A stretch of DNA of 64,000 nt from Ramlibacter rhizophilus (GCF_004681965.1 NZ_SMLL01000005.1:1-64000), one strand, 5' to 3'. Positions 8,730 to 20,561 are shown, counted from the stretch's first letter. The notes: generated by a model not told the origin, from the letters alone. Translations and numbers: made by a program.

Positions 8730-11117
8730 CTAGGAAGCCGGCGCCACTTCGTCCAGCCAGCGGGCCAGCACCTCCGGGTCCAGCGGCTTGACGAAATGGA
8801 CCATGCCGGCCGCGGCGGTCGCCGCCACGTCCTTGGGCTGTCCGTAGCCGCTCACCGCGGCCAGGATCACGCGCTCCATGCCGGGCAAGCCGCGCAGGCG
8901 GGCGCCGAGTTCGCGGCCGTCGGCATCCGGCAGGCCGATGTCCAGCAGGCAGACCTGCGGCAGGAAGGTGCGCGCGGTCGCGAGGCCGCGACCGGCGGTG
9001 TGCTCCACCATCACCTCGTGTCCCAGGTCTTCCAGCAGCAGCCCCAGCACGGTGGCCGCATCCTCGTTGTCGTCCACGATGAGCACGCGCGCGCCCGCCG
9101 GACTGGCCGCCGGTCCGGCGGTTTCCGGCGTGTCCGCGAGGGGTGCCGGAGACACCAGCGCGGGCAGCACCACCTCGAAACGGCTGCCCTGCCCCGGCCC
9201 GGCACTGTCGGCCGCGACCCGGCCGCCGTGCAGTTCCACCATGCTGCGCACCAAGGCCAGGCCGATGCCCAGGCCGCCCTCGCGCCGGTCCGCCCGGCGC
9301 TCGCCCTGCACGAAAAGCTCGAACACGCGCTCGATCAGCTCGGGCCGCATGCCCTGGCCGTTGTCTTCGACAACGATCACGGTGTCGCCGGGCCGCGCCT
9401 TCGCCGCGATGCGGATCCGGCCGCCCGCCGGCGTGTAGCGCGCGGCATTGTTGATGAGGTTGGCGAAGACCTGCACCAGCCGCTTGCGGTCGGCAAAGGC
9501 CGGCAGCGGGTCGGCCTCGAAGGCCTTGGCCACGGTGTGCCCCCGGCCGTCCACCAGCGGCCGGGCCTGCTCCAGGGCCTCGGCCAGCACCTCGCGCAGG
9601 TCCACCTCCTCCTGGCGCAGCGTGACCACGCCGCGCGTGACGCGCGAGACGTCCAGCAGGTCATCGACCAGGCCGCGCATGTGCGAGGCCTGCCGCTCGA
9701 CGATGTCGGTGAGCGAGCGCACGCGCTGCGCGTCGCCGGCCGCGCGCCGCAGCATGGCGACCGCCGAGGTGATCGGCGCCAGCGGGTTGCGCAGCTCATG
9801 CGCCAGCATGGCGAGGAACTCGTCCTTGCGGCGGTCGTCCTCGCGCAGGCTCTCGCGCGAGCGCACCTGGTCCTCGATCTCGGTGCAGGTGCCCATCCAG
9901 CGCACGATGGCGCCCGCGTCGTCGCGCACCGGCAGGGCCCGCCCGAGCATCCAGCGGTACTCACCGTGCCGGTTGCGCAGGCGGTATTCGATTTCGTAGG
10001 GTGTCCCGGTGGCCAGCGAGTGCCGCCAGGCATCGATGGTGCGCGCCAGGTCCTGCGAGTGCAGCACCTGCTGCCAGCCGTGGCCCTCGCTGTCCCCCTC
10101 GCACGCGCCGGTGAAGGCGTACCACTGACGGTTGAAGTACTCGACCCAACCGTCCGACCGCGTGGTCCAGACCATCTGCGGAATGGCGTCGGCGATGGCG
10201 CGGAACTTCGCCTCGCTCTCGCGCAGGGCCGACTGGCCGTGCACCTCCGCCGTGACGTCGTAGCCCTGGATCAGGATGCCGTCGATCCGGCCGTCGTCGC
10301 CGCGGATGGGCTGGAAGATGAAGTTGACCGACAGCTCCTCGGTCTCGCCGTGTTCGTCGCGGCGCAAGCGCACCGGGGCGCTGTGGCCGACGAAGGGCAC
10401 CCCGGTGCGCAGCACGTCGTCCAGCACCTGCCCGTACCCTTGCGCGATGGCCTCGGGGGCGACCTCGCGCACCGGCTTGCCCACGATGTGGCTGCGGCCG
10501 ACGAAATCCAGGTAGGCCTGGTTGGCATGGCGGAACACGTGCTCGGGGCCTTCCAGCACGGCGACGAAGCCGGGCGCCTGCTGGAACAGGAGCATGAGCC
10601 GATTGGCTTCGGCCGCCCGCGCCTGCTCGGCCTGCACGGCGGAGGTGGTCTCGAACGAGGGGCAGGAAAACCCCAGCACCTGGTCGTCCTCGTCCAGCAC
10701 GGGGTTCCAGGTGAAGGTGAAATACGCCGGCTCGTCGCGTCCGTCGCGATGCAGGCGGAAGGGCACGTTCTCGCCATACAGGCCCTCGCCCGCGAACACG
10801 CGCGCGAGCATGGCGTCCAACTGGGTTCCGATCTCGGACCAGACCTCCCGCAAAGGACGGCCGAAGGCCGCGGGATGCTTGTCGGCCAGGACGGTGGCGT
10901 AGTGCTCGTTGTAGAGGAGATGCGCCTGCTCACCCCAGCACACGAACATGGGGCCGCGCGAGCGGTTCATGGACCGCAGCAGGCTGGTGAGAATGGGCGG
11001 CCATTGCGCGGGAGGGCCCAGGGGGTGCTCGGACCAGCACTGCGCTTCCCACGCGGCCGCGAGGGAACCACGCGCGCCGAAGAAGCGCGAGGGGACGGGG
11101 GACTTCATGGACGACAT
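8730..11117 (-). CDS. Hybrid sensor histidine kinase: PAS-PAS-HisKA-HATPase-receiver
   Basis: A 795-residue soluble hybrid kinase with no membrane segment. Order: an N-terminal GAF/PAS-like sensory region (1-160), a PAS domain (about 170-290), a second PAS with PAC (about 295-420, YRLRNRHGEYRWMLGRA), a HisKA block with phospho-acceptor AHELRNPL near 437, an HATPase domain with N (NLINNAARYTP), G1 (DNGQGM) and G2 (GLGIGLAL) boxes, and a C-terminal receiver with acidic pair DDNEDAA and phospho-aspartate in LLDIGLP. The receiver has no output domain, so a separate partner is expected. I chose the ATG at 11117 because the longer frame overlaps upstream non-coding sequence. Confidence 0.88.
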   Translation of the reverse strand: MSSMKSPVPSRFFGARGSLAAAWEAQCWSEHPLGPPAQWPPILTSLLRSMNRSRGPMFVCWGEQAHLLYNEHYATVLADKHPAAFGRPLREVWSEIGTQLDAMLARVFAGEGLYGENVPFRLHRDGRDEPAYFTFTWNPVLDEDDQVLGFSCPSFETTSAVQAEQARAAEANRLMLLFQQAPGFVAVLEGPEHVFRHANQAYLDFVGRSHIVGKPVREVAPEAIAQGYGQVLDDVLRTGVPFVGHSAPVRLRRDEHGETEELSVNFIFQPIRGDDGRIDGILIQGYDVTAEVHGQSALRESEAKFRAIADAIPQMVWTTRSDGWVEYFNRQWYAFTGACEGDSEGHGWQQVLHSQDLARTIDAWRHSLATGTPYEIEYRLRNRHGEYRWMLGRALPVRDDAGAIVRWMGTCTEIEDQVRSRESLREDDRRKDEFLAMLAHELRNPLAPITSAVAMLRRAAGDAQRVRSLTDIVERQASHMRGLVDDLLDVSRVTRGVVTLRQEEVDLREVLAEALEQARPLVDGRGHTVAKAFEADPLPAFADRKRLVQVFANLINNAARYTPAGGRIRIAAKARPGDTVIVVEDNGQGMRPELIERVFELFVQGERRADRREGGLGIGLALVRSMVELHGGRVAADSAGPGQGSRFEVVLPALVSPAPLADTPETAGPAASPAGARVLIVDDNEDAATVLGLLLEDLGHEVMVEHTAGRGLATARTFLPQVCLLDIGLPDADGRELGARLRGLPGMERVILAAVSGYGQPKDVAATAAAGMVHFVKPLDPEVLARWLDEVAPAS

Positions 11118-11309
11118 GCTTCGCTGGAACCGGGGGCCCGGGGCGACGGCGTGCGGTTCCACACGGCGCAGGGCCTGCGCATCATAGGGACAACTCGGCA
11201 ATTTGCGCGCCGGCACGCGCCAGGCCCGGCTGGAAAGCAATGGGCGTGCCAAAAGTCGCGGTCGCCCCGCCCCCGCCGGGCTCGGAGCGACCGCCTTGCG
11301 CCCGGCGCC

Positions 11310-13607
<2,298 letters not shown>

Positions 13608-13686
13608 TTAGGCGCCAACGCGCGGCGCCGCGATTGGCCTTTCGGATGGGGGGAATAGGCGGAATCGAAGCGGCCGCCCTGCGCCT

Positions 13687-13773
13687 CTAGTCCCAGCCGT
13701 CGAAGAGTTCGGCCAGGAGTCCGGCCAGAAGCAGGCCGCAGAAAAACAGGAGCGCAAAAGGGTTGTCGTCCAT
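13687..13773 (-). CDS. Putative 28-residue membrane peptide
   Basis: A short ATG-initiated frame with an acidic start (MDDNPF), one leucine/phenylalanine-rich hydrophobic helix and an acidic end (ELFDGWD). The composition looks like a genuine small membrane protein rather than random translation, but there is no homologue I recognise and no strong ribosome-binding site. It lies between katG and crtE. Confidence 0.35.
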   Translation of the reverse strand: MDDNPFALLFFCGLLLAGLLAELFDGWD

Positions 13774-13850
13774 GGGGCTTGGCTCGATGTGCGAAGCCAT
13801 TGGACGCACGCCCCGTGTCGGCCGCGTGACTGAGCTGCTGGCTCAGCTTT

Positions 13851-14750
13851 TCAGCTTGCGACGCCGAAGTACGCCGTCATCAGCGCGGCCATGCGGTCCG
13901 GCGCGGGCAGGGCCTCGCACAGCTGCGTGCGCGCCCGCTCCACGCTGCGCCCGAGCATGGCCTGGGCCTGTGCGTGCCCCAGCAGGGACACGAGGGTCAC
14001 CTCGGCGCGCGCGCCGACGGCAGCGGCGTCGTCCAGGTCGTCGCGCAACTGGAAGGCCCGGCCGAGCGCAAGCGCCGCCTGCCGCAGGGCCGGCACCTGG
14101 TCCTCGCGTCCGGCGACGACGGCGGCCATCTCCAGCGCGGCGGCGAAGAGCACGCCCGTCTTGAGTTCGTTGAGCTCGTCACCGGCCTCGCAGCCGGTGG
14201 CGCCCAGGCGCAGGTCGCGGTACTGGCCCTGCACCAGTCCTGCGGGACCCACGGCGGCGTTGAGCACCTCCACCAGCCGGCAGCAGCGCAGCGCATCCAG
14301 CCCCGGCGCCCGGGCAAGCACCTGCGAGGCCAGCGCCATCAGGCCGACGGTCGCGAGCAAGGCCACGTCCTCGCCCACCAGCCGGTGCAGCGCCGGCTGG
14401 CCCCGGCGCAGCGCGGCGTCGTCCATGCAGGGCAGGTCGTCCAGCACCAGCGAGGCGCAATGAATGAACTCGACCGCGCAGGCGGCCTCCAGCAGCGCCG
14501 GCGACTCACTACCCAGGGCCTCGCCCGCCAGCAGCGTGAGCAGCGGCCGCAGCCGCTTGGCCGGCCCGAGCACCGCGACCCGCATGGCCGCGCCGACGGG
14601 GTCGCCCTCGCGGGGGGGAGGAAGCAGCTGCGACAGGCGCGCCTCGATGCGGCCCAGCAGCGGCTGCAGCCCTGCGTCGCCATCCGCGACCCTCGGGGGC
14701 GTCACGGGAGCCAGGTGCGGATCGGCCGTCGGACGAAGGGCTGCATTCAC
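13851..14750 (-). CDS. crtE: Geranylgeranyl (polyprenyl) diphosphate synthase
   Basis: A 299-residue trans-isoprenyl diphosphate synthase supplying the C20 precursor of carotenoids. The first aspartate-rich motif is LDDLPCMDDA (about residues 102-111) and the second is FQLRDDLDDA (about 232-241). In between lie the substrate-binding segments GPAKRLRP and LVQGQYRDL. The gene is divergent from crtXYIB with a 107-bp shared upstream region, which supports CrtE over the housekeeping IspA. Chain length is inferred from context. Confidence 0.9.
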   Translation of the reverse strand: MNAALRPTADPHLAPVTPPRVADGDAGLQPLLGRIEARLSQLLPPPREGDPVGAAMRVAVLGPAKRLRPLLTLLAGEALGSESPALLEAACAVEFIHCASLVLDDLPCMDDAALRRGQPALHRLVGEDVALLATVGLMALASQVLARAPGLDALRCCRLVEVLNAAVGPAGLVQGQYRDLRLGATGCEAGDELNELKTGVLFAAALEMAAVVAGREDQVPALRQAALALGRAFQLRDDLDDAAAVGARAEVTLVSLLGHAQAQAMLGRSVERARTQLCEALPAPDRMAALMTAYFGVAS

Positions 14751-14857
14751 GCGCCGGAGCCTAGCCGGGCCGGAGCCCTCATGAGGCGGGTGTCACACGG
14801 AAGCGGTGCCGTCCTACATCGCGCCCACTTGAGAATCCGCGGCGGAGGCAGCCGCCC

Positions 14858-16183
14858 TTGACCCACTTTGCCATCATCGCGCCGCCCTTTCCCAGCCATG
14901 TGCGGGCGCTCGAATCGGTGGCCAGCCACCTGGTCTCGCGCGGGCATCGCCTGAGCTGGCTCCAGCAGGCCGATGCACGCCAGGCCCTGCGCGATCCGCG
15001 CATCGGGTTCGTCGCGCTGGGCGCGTCCAGCCACCCGCCGGGCAGCCTGGGCGGGCTGATGGCACGCGCCGCCGCGCCCGGCTCGCCCTGGGGCCTGCGC
15101 CGCGTCATCCAGGACATGGCCGCGGGCACGCGCATGCTGTGCCGCGAGCTGTCCGGGGCGCTGCGCAGCCTCGGCGCCGAGGCCGTGCTGGCCGACCCCA
15201 TGGAAGCCGCCGGTGCGCTGGTGGCGCGCGGGCTGGGCCTGCCCTATGCGTCGCTGTCCTGCGCCATGCCCCTGAACCGCGAGCCGGGCCTGCCGCTGGC
15301 GGTGATGCCCTGGCGGCCCGCGCCCGATGCGCAGGACTGGCGCAGGCGCGTGCTCGACGAGAGCGAGCGCGTGTACGACCGCCTCATGGCGCCGCTGTAC
15401 GACGAGATCGAGCACCAGGCGCGCGGCTTCGGCCTGGGGCGGCTGCGCCGGCTGGACGAGCTGCTGTCGCCGCGCCTGCAACTGAGCCAGATGACGCGCG
15501 GCATCGAGTTCCCGCTGCAGGCGGCGCCGCGCGAGCTGCACTACACCGGCCCCTGGCGCCGGCCGGACGAAGGCTCGAGGGAGGTGCCCTGGCCCGCGCA
15601 CTGGCGGCGCCGGCCCGAGGCCCCGCTGGTGTTCGCTTCGCTGGGCACCATGCAGGGCGGGCGGCTGGCCCTCTTCCGCCGCATCGCGCGGGCCTGCCGC
15701 GCGGAGGGAATGCAGCTGGTGATCGCGCACTGCGGGCTGCTGGACGCGGCGCAGGCGCACGAACTCCAGCGCGCCGGCGCCGACTGGGTGACCGACTTCG
15801 TGCCCCAGCCGGCCATGCTCGCGCACGCCCAGCTTGCGGTCACGCACGCGGGCATCAACACGGTGATGGACTGCCTGGCCGCCGGCACGCCCATGCTGGC
15901 GCTGCCCCTGGCCTTCGACCAGCCCGGCACGGCCGCGCGGGTGGCCTGGCACGGCGCGGGGCTGCAGATGCACCCGCGCCTGGCCACCACCGGCCGCATC
16001 CGCCGGGGCCTGCGGCGCCTGCTGGAGGAAGCCGGTTTTGCCGAGCGCGCGCTGGCGCTGGGACGCGGGATCCCCGAGGCCGGCGGCGCGCCTCGTGCAG
16101 CGGACCTGATCGAGGCCATGGTGGTTTCACCCGACTCGCCGACGGCGGCACGCCCCGCCGGTCTCGCGACCGTGCTGGACTGA
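14858..16183 (+). CDS. crtX: Zeaxanthin glycosyltransferase (CrtX-like)
   Basis: A 441-residue GT1 family (GT-B fold) glycosyltransferase. The N-terminal acceptor domain begins THFAIIAPPFPSHVRALE, and the C-terminal nucleotide-sugar signature HAGINTVMDCLAAGTPML...FDQPGTA lies at about residues 330-365. CrtX adds glucose to the hydroxyl groups of zeaxanthin. The start is a TTG at 14858 preceded by GGAGG, an uncommon choice that could keep expression low. It is first in the crtXYIB run, and crtY starts one base after its stop. Confidence 0.88.
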   Translation: MTHFAIIAPPFPSHVRALESVASHLVSRGHRLSWLQQADARQALRDPRIGFVALGASSHPPGSLGGLMARAAAPGSPWGLRRVIQDMAAGTRMLCRELSGALRSLGAEAVLADPMEAAGALVARGLGLPYASLSCAMPLNREPGLPLAVMPWRPAPDAQDWRRRVLDESERVYDRLMAPLYDEIEHQARGFGLGRLRRLDELLSPRLQLSQMTRGIEFPLQAAPRELHYTGPWRRPDEGSREVPWPAHWRRRPEAPLVFASLGTMQGGRLALFRRIARACRAEGMQLVIAHCGLLDAAQAHELQRAGADWVTDFVPQPAMLAHAQLAVTHAGINTVMDCLAAGTPMLALPLAFDQPGTAARVAWHGAGLQMHPRLATTGRIRRGLRRLLEEAGFAERALALGRGIPEAGGAPRAADLIEAMVVSPDSPTAARPAGLATVLD

Positions 16184-16184
16184 G

Positions 16185-17384
16185 ATGGCCCGCCTGGAAA
16201 CGCCACCGGACGCCGACCTCCTCCTGGTCGGTGGCGGCCTGGCCAACGGCCTGATCGCCTGGCGCCTCGCGCAGCTGCGCCCCGCGCTGCGCGTGCGGGT
16301 GCTCGAAGCCGGGTGCACCCTGGGCGGCAATCACACCTGGTCCTTCCACGACGCCGACCTCACGCGCGCGCAGCAGCGCTGGATGGCACCGCTGGTGGGC
16401 TGGCGCTGGCCCGGCCACGAGGTGCGCTTCCCGGGCCTGCGCCGGCGCCTGGGCGGCGGCTACGCGTCCATCGCCTCCGAGCACTTCCACCGCGTGCTCA
16501 CGCAGGCCCTGGGGGATTCGGTGCGCCCGCGTGCGCAGGTCGTCGAACTCACGCCCACCAGCGTGCGCCTGGCCAGCGGCGAGCTGCTGCGCGCGCGCGG
16601 CGTCATCGACGCGCGCGGCCTGCCGCCGACGCACCACCTGCGCCTGGGCTTCCAGAAGTTCCTGGGCCAGGTGCTCACGCTCGCGCGGCCCCATGGCCTG
16701 CCCGTGCCGCGCCTGATGGACGCCACCGTGGACCAGCACGACGGCTTCCGCTTCATCTACTGCCTGCCGCTGGACCCCTGCACCGTGCTGGTGGAGGACA
16801 CCTGCTATGCCGACGGCGAAACGCTCGACGCGGCACAGCTGCGGCGACGCGTGGCCGACTACGCGGCCGCCCAGGGCTGGCAGGTGGACACCGTGCGGCG
16901 CGAGGAGCAGGGCGTGCTGCCCATCGCCCTGGACGGCGACATGCAGGCCCTGTGGCGCGAGGCCGCGGGCGTGCCCCGGGCCGGGCTCGCCGCGGCCCTG
17001 TTCCACCCCACCACGGGCTATTCCCTGCCCGAGGCCGTGCGCCTGGCCGAGGTCGTCGCCGCCCTGCCGGATCTCGCGGCGCCTGCGCTCTTCGAAGCGC
17101 TTCGCGCGCATGCGCTGCAGCGCTGGCGGTCGCAGGGCTTCTACCGCCTCCTCGGCCGCATGCTGTTCCAGGCCGCCCGGCCGCAGGACCGCTGGCGCGT
17201 GATGCAGCGCTTCTATGGCCTGCCCGAAGGACTGATCGAGCGCTTCTATGCCGGCCGCAGCACCCCGGCGGACCGGCTGCGCGTGCTGGTCGGCAAGCCG
17301 CCCGTGCCCCTGGCCGCCGCCTGGCGCGCCGCCTGGGGCCAGGCCGGTGCGCAGGACGATGCCCGCCGCGAGGTGCCCACGTGA
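16185..17384 (+). CDS. crtY: Lycopene beta-cyclase
   Basis: A 399-residue FAD-dependent lycopene cyclase of the CrtY type. The N-terminal dinucleotide-binding motif LLLVGGGLANGLIAWRL spans residues 12-28, followed by the family segments LGGNHTWSFHD and GLPPTHHLRLGFQKFLG and the C-terminal ATLFHPTTGYS-like block (ALFHPTTGYSLPEAV). It closes both ends of lycopene to give beta-carotene. The stop overlaps the GTG of crtI by four bases. Confidence 0.93.
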   Translation: MARLETPPDADLLLVGGGLANGLIAWRLAQLRPALRVRVLEAGCTLGGNHTWSFHDADLTRAQQRWMAPLVGWRWPGHEVRFPGLRRRLGGGYASIASEHFHRVLTQALGDSVRPRAQVVELTPTSVRLASGELLRARGVIDARGLPPTHHLRLGFQKFLGQVLTLARPHGLPVPRLMDATVDQHDGFRFIYCLPLDPCTVLVEDTCYADGETLDAAQLRRRVADYAAAQGWQVDTVRREEQGVLPIALDGDMQALWREAAGVPRAGLAAALFHPTTGYSLPEAVRLAEVVAALPDLAAPALFEALRAHALQRWRSQGFYRLLGRMLFQAARPQDRWRVMQRFYGLPEGLIERFYAGRSTPADRLRVLVGKPPVPLAAAWRAAWGQAGAQDDARREVPT

Positions 17385-18871
17385 GCGCCCTGCCCCTTCG
17401 CACCGCCGCCGTCATCGGCGCCGGCTTCGGCGGGCTGGCGCTGGCGATCCGCCTGCAGTCGGCGGGGGTGCAGACCACCCTGTTCGAGGCCCGCGACAAG
17501 CCGGGCGGGCGGGCCTACGTCTGGCATGACCAGGGCTTCACCTTCGATGCCGGGCCCACGGTCATCACCGACCCCACGGCGCTGGAGGAGCTGTTCCAGC
17601 TCTCGGGCCGGCGCCTGTCCGACTACGTGGAGCTGCTGCAGGTTTCGCCCTTCTACCGCCTGTGCTGGGAGGACGGATCGCACTTCGACTACGCCAACGA
17701 CCAGGCGACGCTGGACGCGCAGATCGCCACGCGCGAGCCGCGCGACGTTCAGGGCTACCGCGACTTCCTCGCCTACTCGCGCGCGGTGTTCGAGCACGGC
17801 TACCTGCGCCTGGGAAGCGTGCCCTTCCTGAACTTTCGCAGCATGGTGCAGGCCGGCCCGCAGCTGGCGCGCCTGGGCGCATGGCGCAGCGTGCACGACG
17901 TGGTGGCGCGCTTCATCCGCGACGAGCACCTGCGCCAGGCCTTTTCCTTCCACTCGCTGCTGGTGGGCGGCAATCCCTTCGAGACGTCGGCCATCTACGC
18001 CCTCATCCACGCCCTGGAGCGCGAATGGGGCGTGTGGTTCCCGCGCGGCGGCACCGGCGCGCTGGTGCAGGCGCTGGTGCGCCTGTTCCAGGACCTGGGC
18101 GGCACGCTGCGGCTGGACGCGCCGGTGGACCGCATCGAGGTGGAGGGCGGGCAGGCCCGTGCGCTGCGCGTGCAGGGCGAGTGCCTGGCCTTCGACCAGG
18201 TGGCCTCCAACGCCGACGTGGTGCACACCTACGATCGCCTGCTGGGCCACGTGCCCGAAGGCGCGCGCGAGGCGCGGCGGCTGAAGTCCAAGCGCTTTTC
18301 CATGTCGCTGCTGGTGGTGCACTTCGGCCTGGCGCGGCCGCAGCCGCAGCTGGCGCACCACACGGTGTGCTTCGGGCCGCGGTACCGGGCGCTCATCGAC
18401 GACATCTTCCATGGCAAGGAACTGGCCGAGGACTTCTCGCTGTACCTGCACGCGCCCTGCGTCACGGACCCCTCGCTCGCGCCGCCCGGCTGCTCCAGCC
18501 ACTACGTGCTCGCGCCGGTGCCGCACCTGGGGCAGGTGCCGCTGGACTGGTCGGTGGAAGGTCCGCGCCTGGCCGGCCGCATCCTGGACTACCTGGAGCG
18601 GCGCTACATGCCCGGCCTGCGCCGCGACCTGGTCACGCAGCGCATCTTCACGCCGGCCGACTTCCGCGACACGCTGGGCGCGCACCTGGGCTCGGCCTTC
18701 TCCCTGGAGCCCGTGCTCACGCAAAGCGCCTGGTTCCGGCCGCACAACCGGGACGACGCCATCCCCAACCTCTACATCGTCGGCGCGGGCACGCACCCGG
18801 GCGCGGGGGTGCCGGGCGTGGTGGGCTCGGCCAAGGCCACGGCGCGGCTCATGCTGGAGGCCAGCCCGTGA
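17381..18871 (+). CDS. crtI: Phytoene desaturase (lycopene-forming)
   Basis: A 496-residue CrtI-type desaturase converting phytoene to lycopene. The FAD motif VIGAGFGGLALAIRL lies at residues 11-25, and the C-terminal FAD-binding signature NLYIVGAGTHPGAGVPGV is near residue 465. The GTG start at 17381 overlaps the crtY stop (GTGA), indicating translational coupling. It also overlaps crtB in the same manner. Confidence 0.95.
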   Translation: MSALPLRTAAVIGAGFGGLALAIRLQSAGVQTTLFEARDKPGGRAYVWHDQGFTFDAGPTVITDPTALEELFQLSGRRLSDYVELLQVSPFYRLCWEDGSHFDYANDQATLDAQIATREPRDVQGYRDFLAYSRAVFEHGYLRLGSVPFLNFRSMVQAGPQLARLGAWRSVHDVVARFIRDEHLRQAFSFHSLLVGGNPFETSAIYALIHALEREWGVWFPRGGTGALVQALVRLFQDLGGTLRLDAPVDRIEVEGGQARALRVQGECLAFDQVASNADVVHTYDRLLGHVPEGAREARRLKSKRFSMSLLVVHFGLARPQPQLAHHTVCFGPRYRALIDDIFHGKELAEDFSLYLHAPCVTDPSLAPPGCSSHYVLAPVPHLGQVPLDWSVEGPRLAGRILDYLERRYMPGLRRDLVTQRIFTPADFRDTLGAHLGSAFSLEPVLTQSAWFRPHNRDDAIPNLYIVGAGTHPGAGVPGVVGSAKATARLMLEASP

Positions 18872-19920
18872 ACGCGCAGGAGCTGGATCACGCCCGCTTG
18901 CAGGTGGCCCTGGAGCATGCCCGCGCCAGCATCGCGCAGGGCTCGCAGAGCTTCGCGGCGGCCGCGCGGCTCTTCGATGCCCGCACGCGGGAGAGCGCCG
19001 TGATGCTCTATGCCTGGTGCCGCCACTGCGACGACCTGATCGACGGGCAGGTGCTGGGACACGCGACGAACGAGGAACGGTCCGTTCACCCTGAGCCCTT
19101 CGACAAAGCTCAGGACAGGCCCGTCGAAGCGTGTCGCCAAGGCCCCGCCACCGATCCGAGTCACGAAACGGCCTCCCCTGCCGACCTCGAAACCCGCCTC
19201 CTCGAACTCCAGGCCAAGACCCGCGCCGCCTGCGCGGGCAAGCCGGGAGACGACCCCGCCTTCCAGGCGCTGGCCGAGGTGGTCCGCCGCCACGGCCTGC
19301 CGGCGCAACTGCCCATGGAACTGCTGGCCGGCTTCGCGATGGATGCGCGCGGCACCGAGTACCGCACCCTCGCCGACACCCTGCTCTACGCCTGGCGCGT
19401 GGCCGGCGTGGTGGGCGTGATGATGGCGCGGGTGATGGGCGTCTCGGACGCGCGCACGCTGGACCGGGCCTGCGACCTGGGCATCGCCTTCCAGCTCACC
19501 AATATCGCGCGTGACGTCCTGGAGGACGCGGCGAACGGCCGCCTGTACCTGCCGGCCGGCTGGCTGCGCGAGGAAGGCCTGCACGGGCTGGCCGAGGTGC
19601 AGGATCCCGGTCGCCGCGAGGCGCTGGCCCGCGTGGTCGCGCGCCTGGTCGCGACCGCCGAGCCGTACTACCAGTCGGCACTGGCCGGCATCGGCGAGTT
19701 GCCCCTGCGCTGCGCCTGGTCCATCGCCACGGCGCGCGGCATCTACCGCGAGATCGGCCGCAAGCTCAAGCGGTCGGGCCCGAGCGCGCTGGAGCGGCGC
19801 GTGGCGACCAGCCGGGGCGAGAAGCTGTGGTTCGTGGCGCGGGGCGCAGGGGTGGCGCTGGCGGCCAGCGCCATCGAGCTGCCGGCGCGGCCGGTGCATC
19901 TGTTCCAGCGGCCGTTCTGA
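18868..19920 (+). CDS. crtB: Phytoene synthase with in-frame repeat insertion
   Basis: A 350-residue squalene/phytoene synthase condensing two GGPP molecules. The first aspartate motif is CRHCDDLIDG (about residues 51-60) and the second is LTNIARDVLEDA (about 210-221). The GTG start overlaps the crtI stop. Residues of about 70-95 (HPEPFDKAQDRPVEA) are encoded by a REP-like palindromic element and are foreign to the family; the frame stays open and both active-site motifs are intact, so the enzyme is probably functional with an enlarged loop. Confidence 0.93.
   Translation: MNAQELDHARLQVALEHARASIAQGSQSFAAAARLFDARTRESAVMLYAWCRHCDDLIDGQVLGHATNEERSVHPEPFDKAQDRPVEACRQGPATDPSHETASPADLETRLLELQAKTRAACAGKPGDDPAFQALAEVVRRHGLPAQLPMELLAGFAMDARGTEYRTLADTLLYAWRVAGVVGVMMARVMGVSDARTLDRACDLGIAFQLTNIARDVLEDAANGRLYLPAGWLREEGLHGLAEVQDPGRREALARVVARLVATAEPYYQSALAGIGELPLRCAWSIATARGIYREIGRKLKRSGPSALERRVATSRGEKLWFVARGAGVALAASAIELPARPVHLFQRPF
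19081..19129. repeat. REP-like palindromic element inside crtB
   Basis: The segment contains CCCTTCGACAAAGCTCAGGA with flanking partial complements, and matches half of the palindrome at 20488-20561. Such elements with a CTTCGACAGGCTCAG core are dispersed in many Burkholderiales genomes, normally between genes. Here it lies in frame in crtB. Confidence 0.7.
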
Positions 19921-19929
19921 ATCGCAAGA

Positions 19930-20430
19930 TCACCTGTCTGCGCGCCGCGCCGCCCCGCTGCGGCGCAGGCTTTCCCGTAGCCGCTCGGGCCGCGGAGCCC
20001 AGAGAAAGCCGAAGGCGACGCAGCCTTCGCGCGAGCGCACGGCGTGGTGCAGGCGGTGGGCGTCGATCAGGCGCCGGAGATAGCCGCTGCGCGGTTGCCA
20101 GCGGAAGAACAGGCGCCGGTGCACGAGGCCGTCATGCACCAGCAGGTAGAGAGCGCCATAGATCGTCATGCCCAGGCCCAGCAGCGCCAGCACGCGGCGC
20201 TCGGGCGTCTGGCCTGCGGCAATGAGCGCGATGGCGATGGCCGCGAAGACCAGCGCATACAGGTCGTTGCGCTCGAAGCGCCCCGCCCGCGGCTCATGGT
20301 GCGAGGCATGCCAGCGCCAGCCGAATCCGTGCATGACGTAGCGGTGCGCGAGCCAGGCCACCGCCTCCATGGCGACGACGGCGGCGAGGACCACGCCGGC
20401 ATCACGAAGCCAAGGGAGCAGCGATGTCAT
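19930..20430 (-). CDS. crtZ: Beta-carotene 3-hydroxylase
   Basis: A 166-residue membrane di-iron hydroxylase of the CrtZ type. All four histidine clusters are present: HRYVMH (about 29-34), HASHH (about 41-45), HDGLVHRR (about 99-106) and HRLHH (about 124-128), embedded in four hydrophobic segments. It converts beta-carotene to zeaxanthin, the substrate of CrtX. It is convergent with crtB with a 9-bp gap. Confidence 0.93.
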   Translation of the reverse strand: MTSLLPWLRDAGVVLAAVVAMEAVAWLAHRYVMHGFGWRWHASHHEPRAGRFERNDLYALVFAAIAIALIAAGQTPERRVLALLGLGMTIYGALYLLVHDGLVHRRLFFRWQPRSGYLRRLIDAHRLHHAVRSREGCVAFGFLWAPRPERLRESLRRSGAARRADR

Positions 20431-20487
20431 GGCTTCAGGCAGTCGGGAACAAGGCCCCGGCGGCCCTCGGCCCCGCCGCCACCCGAG

Positions 20488-20561
20488 CCGTTCGGGCTGA
20501 GCCTGTCGAAGCCCAGCGCCAGACGACCACGCGAGCCCTTCGACAGGCTCCGGGCGAACGG
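20488..20561. repeat. REP-like inverted repeat downstream of the carotenoid cluster
   Basis: Two imperfect complementary arms (20488-20512 and 20536-20561) share the core GAGCCTGTCGAAG/CTTCGACAGGCTC, separated by about 23 bases. It lies upstream of crtZ. The same core appears inside crtB. Confidence 0.75.
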
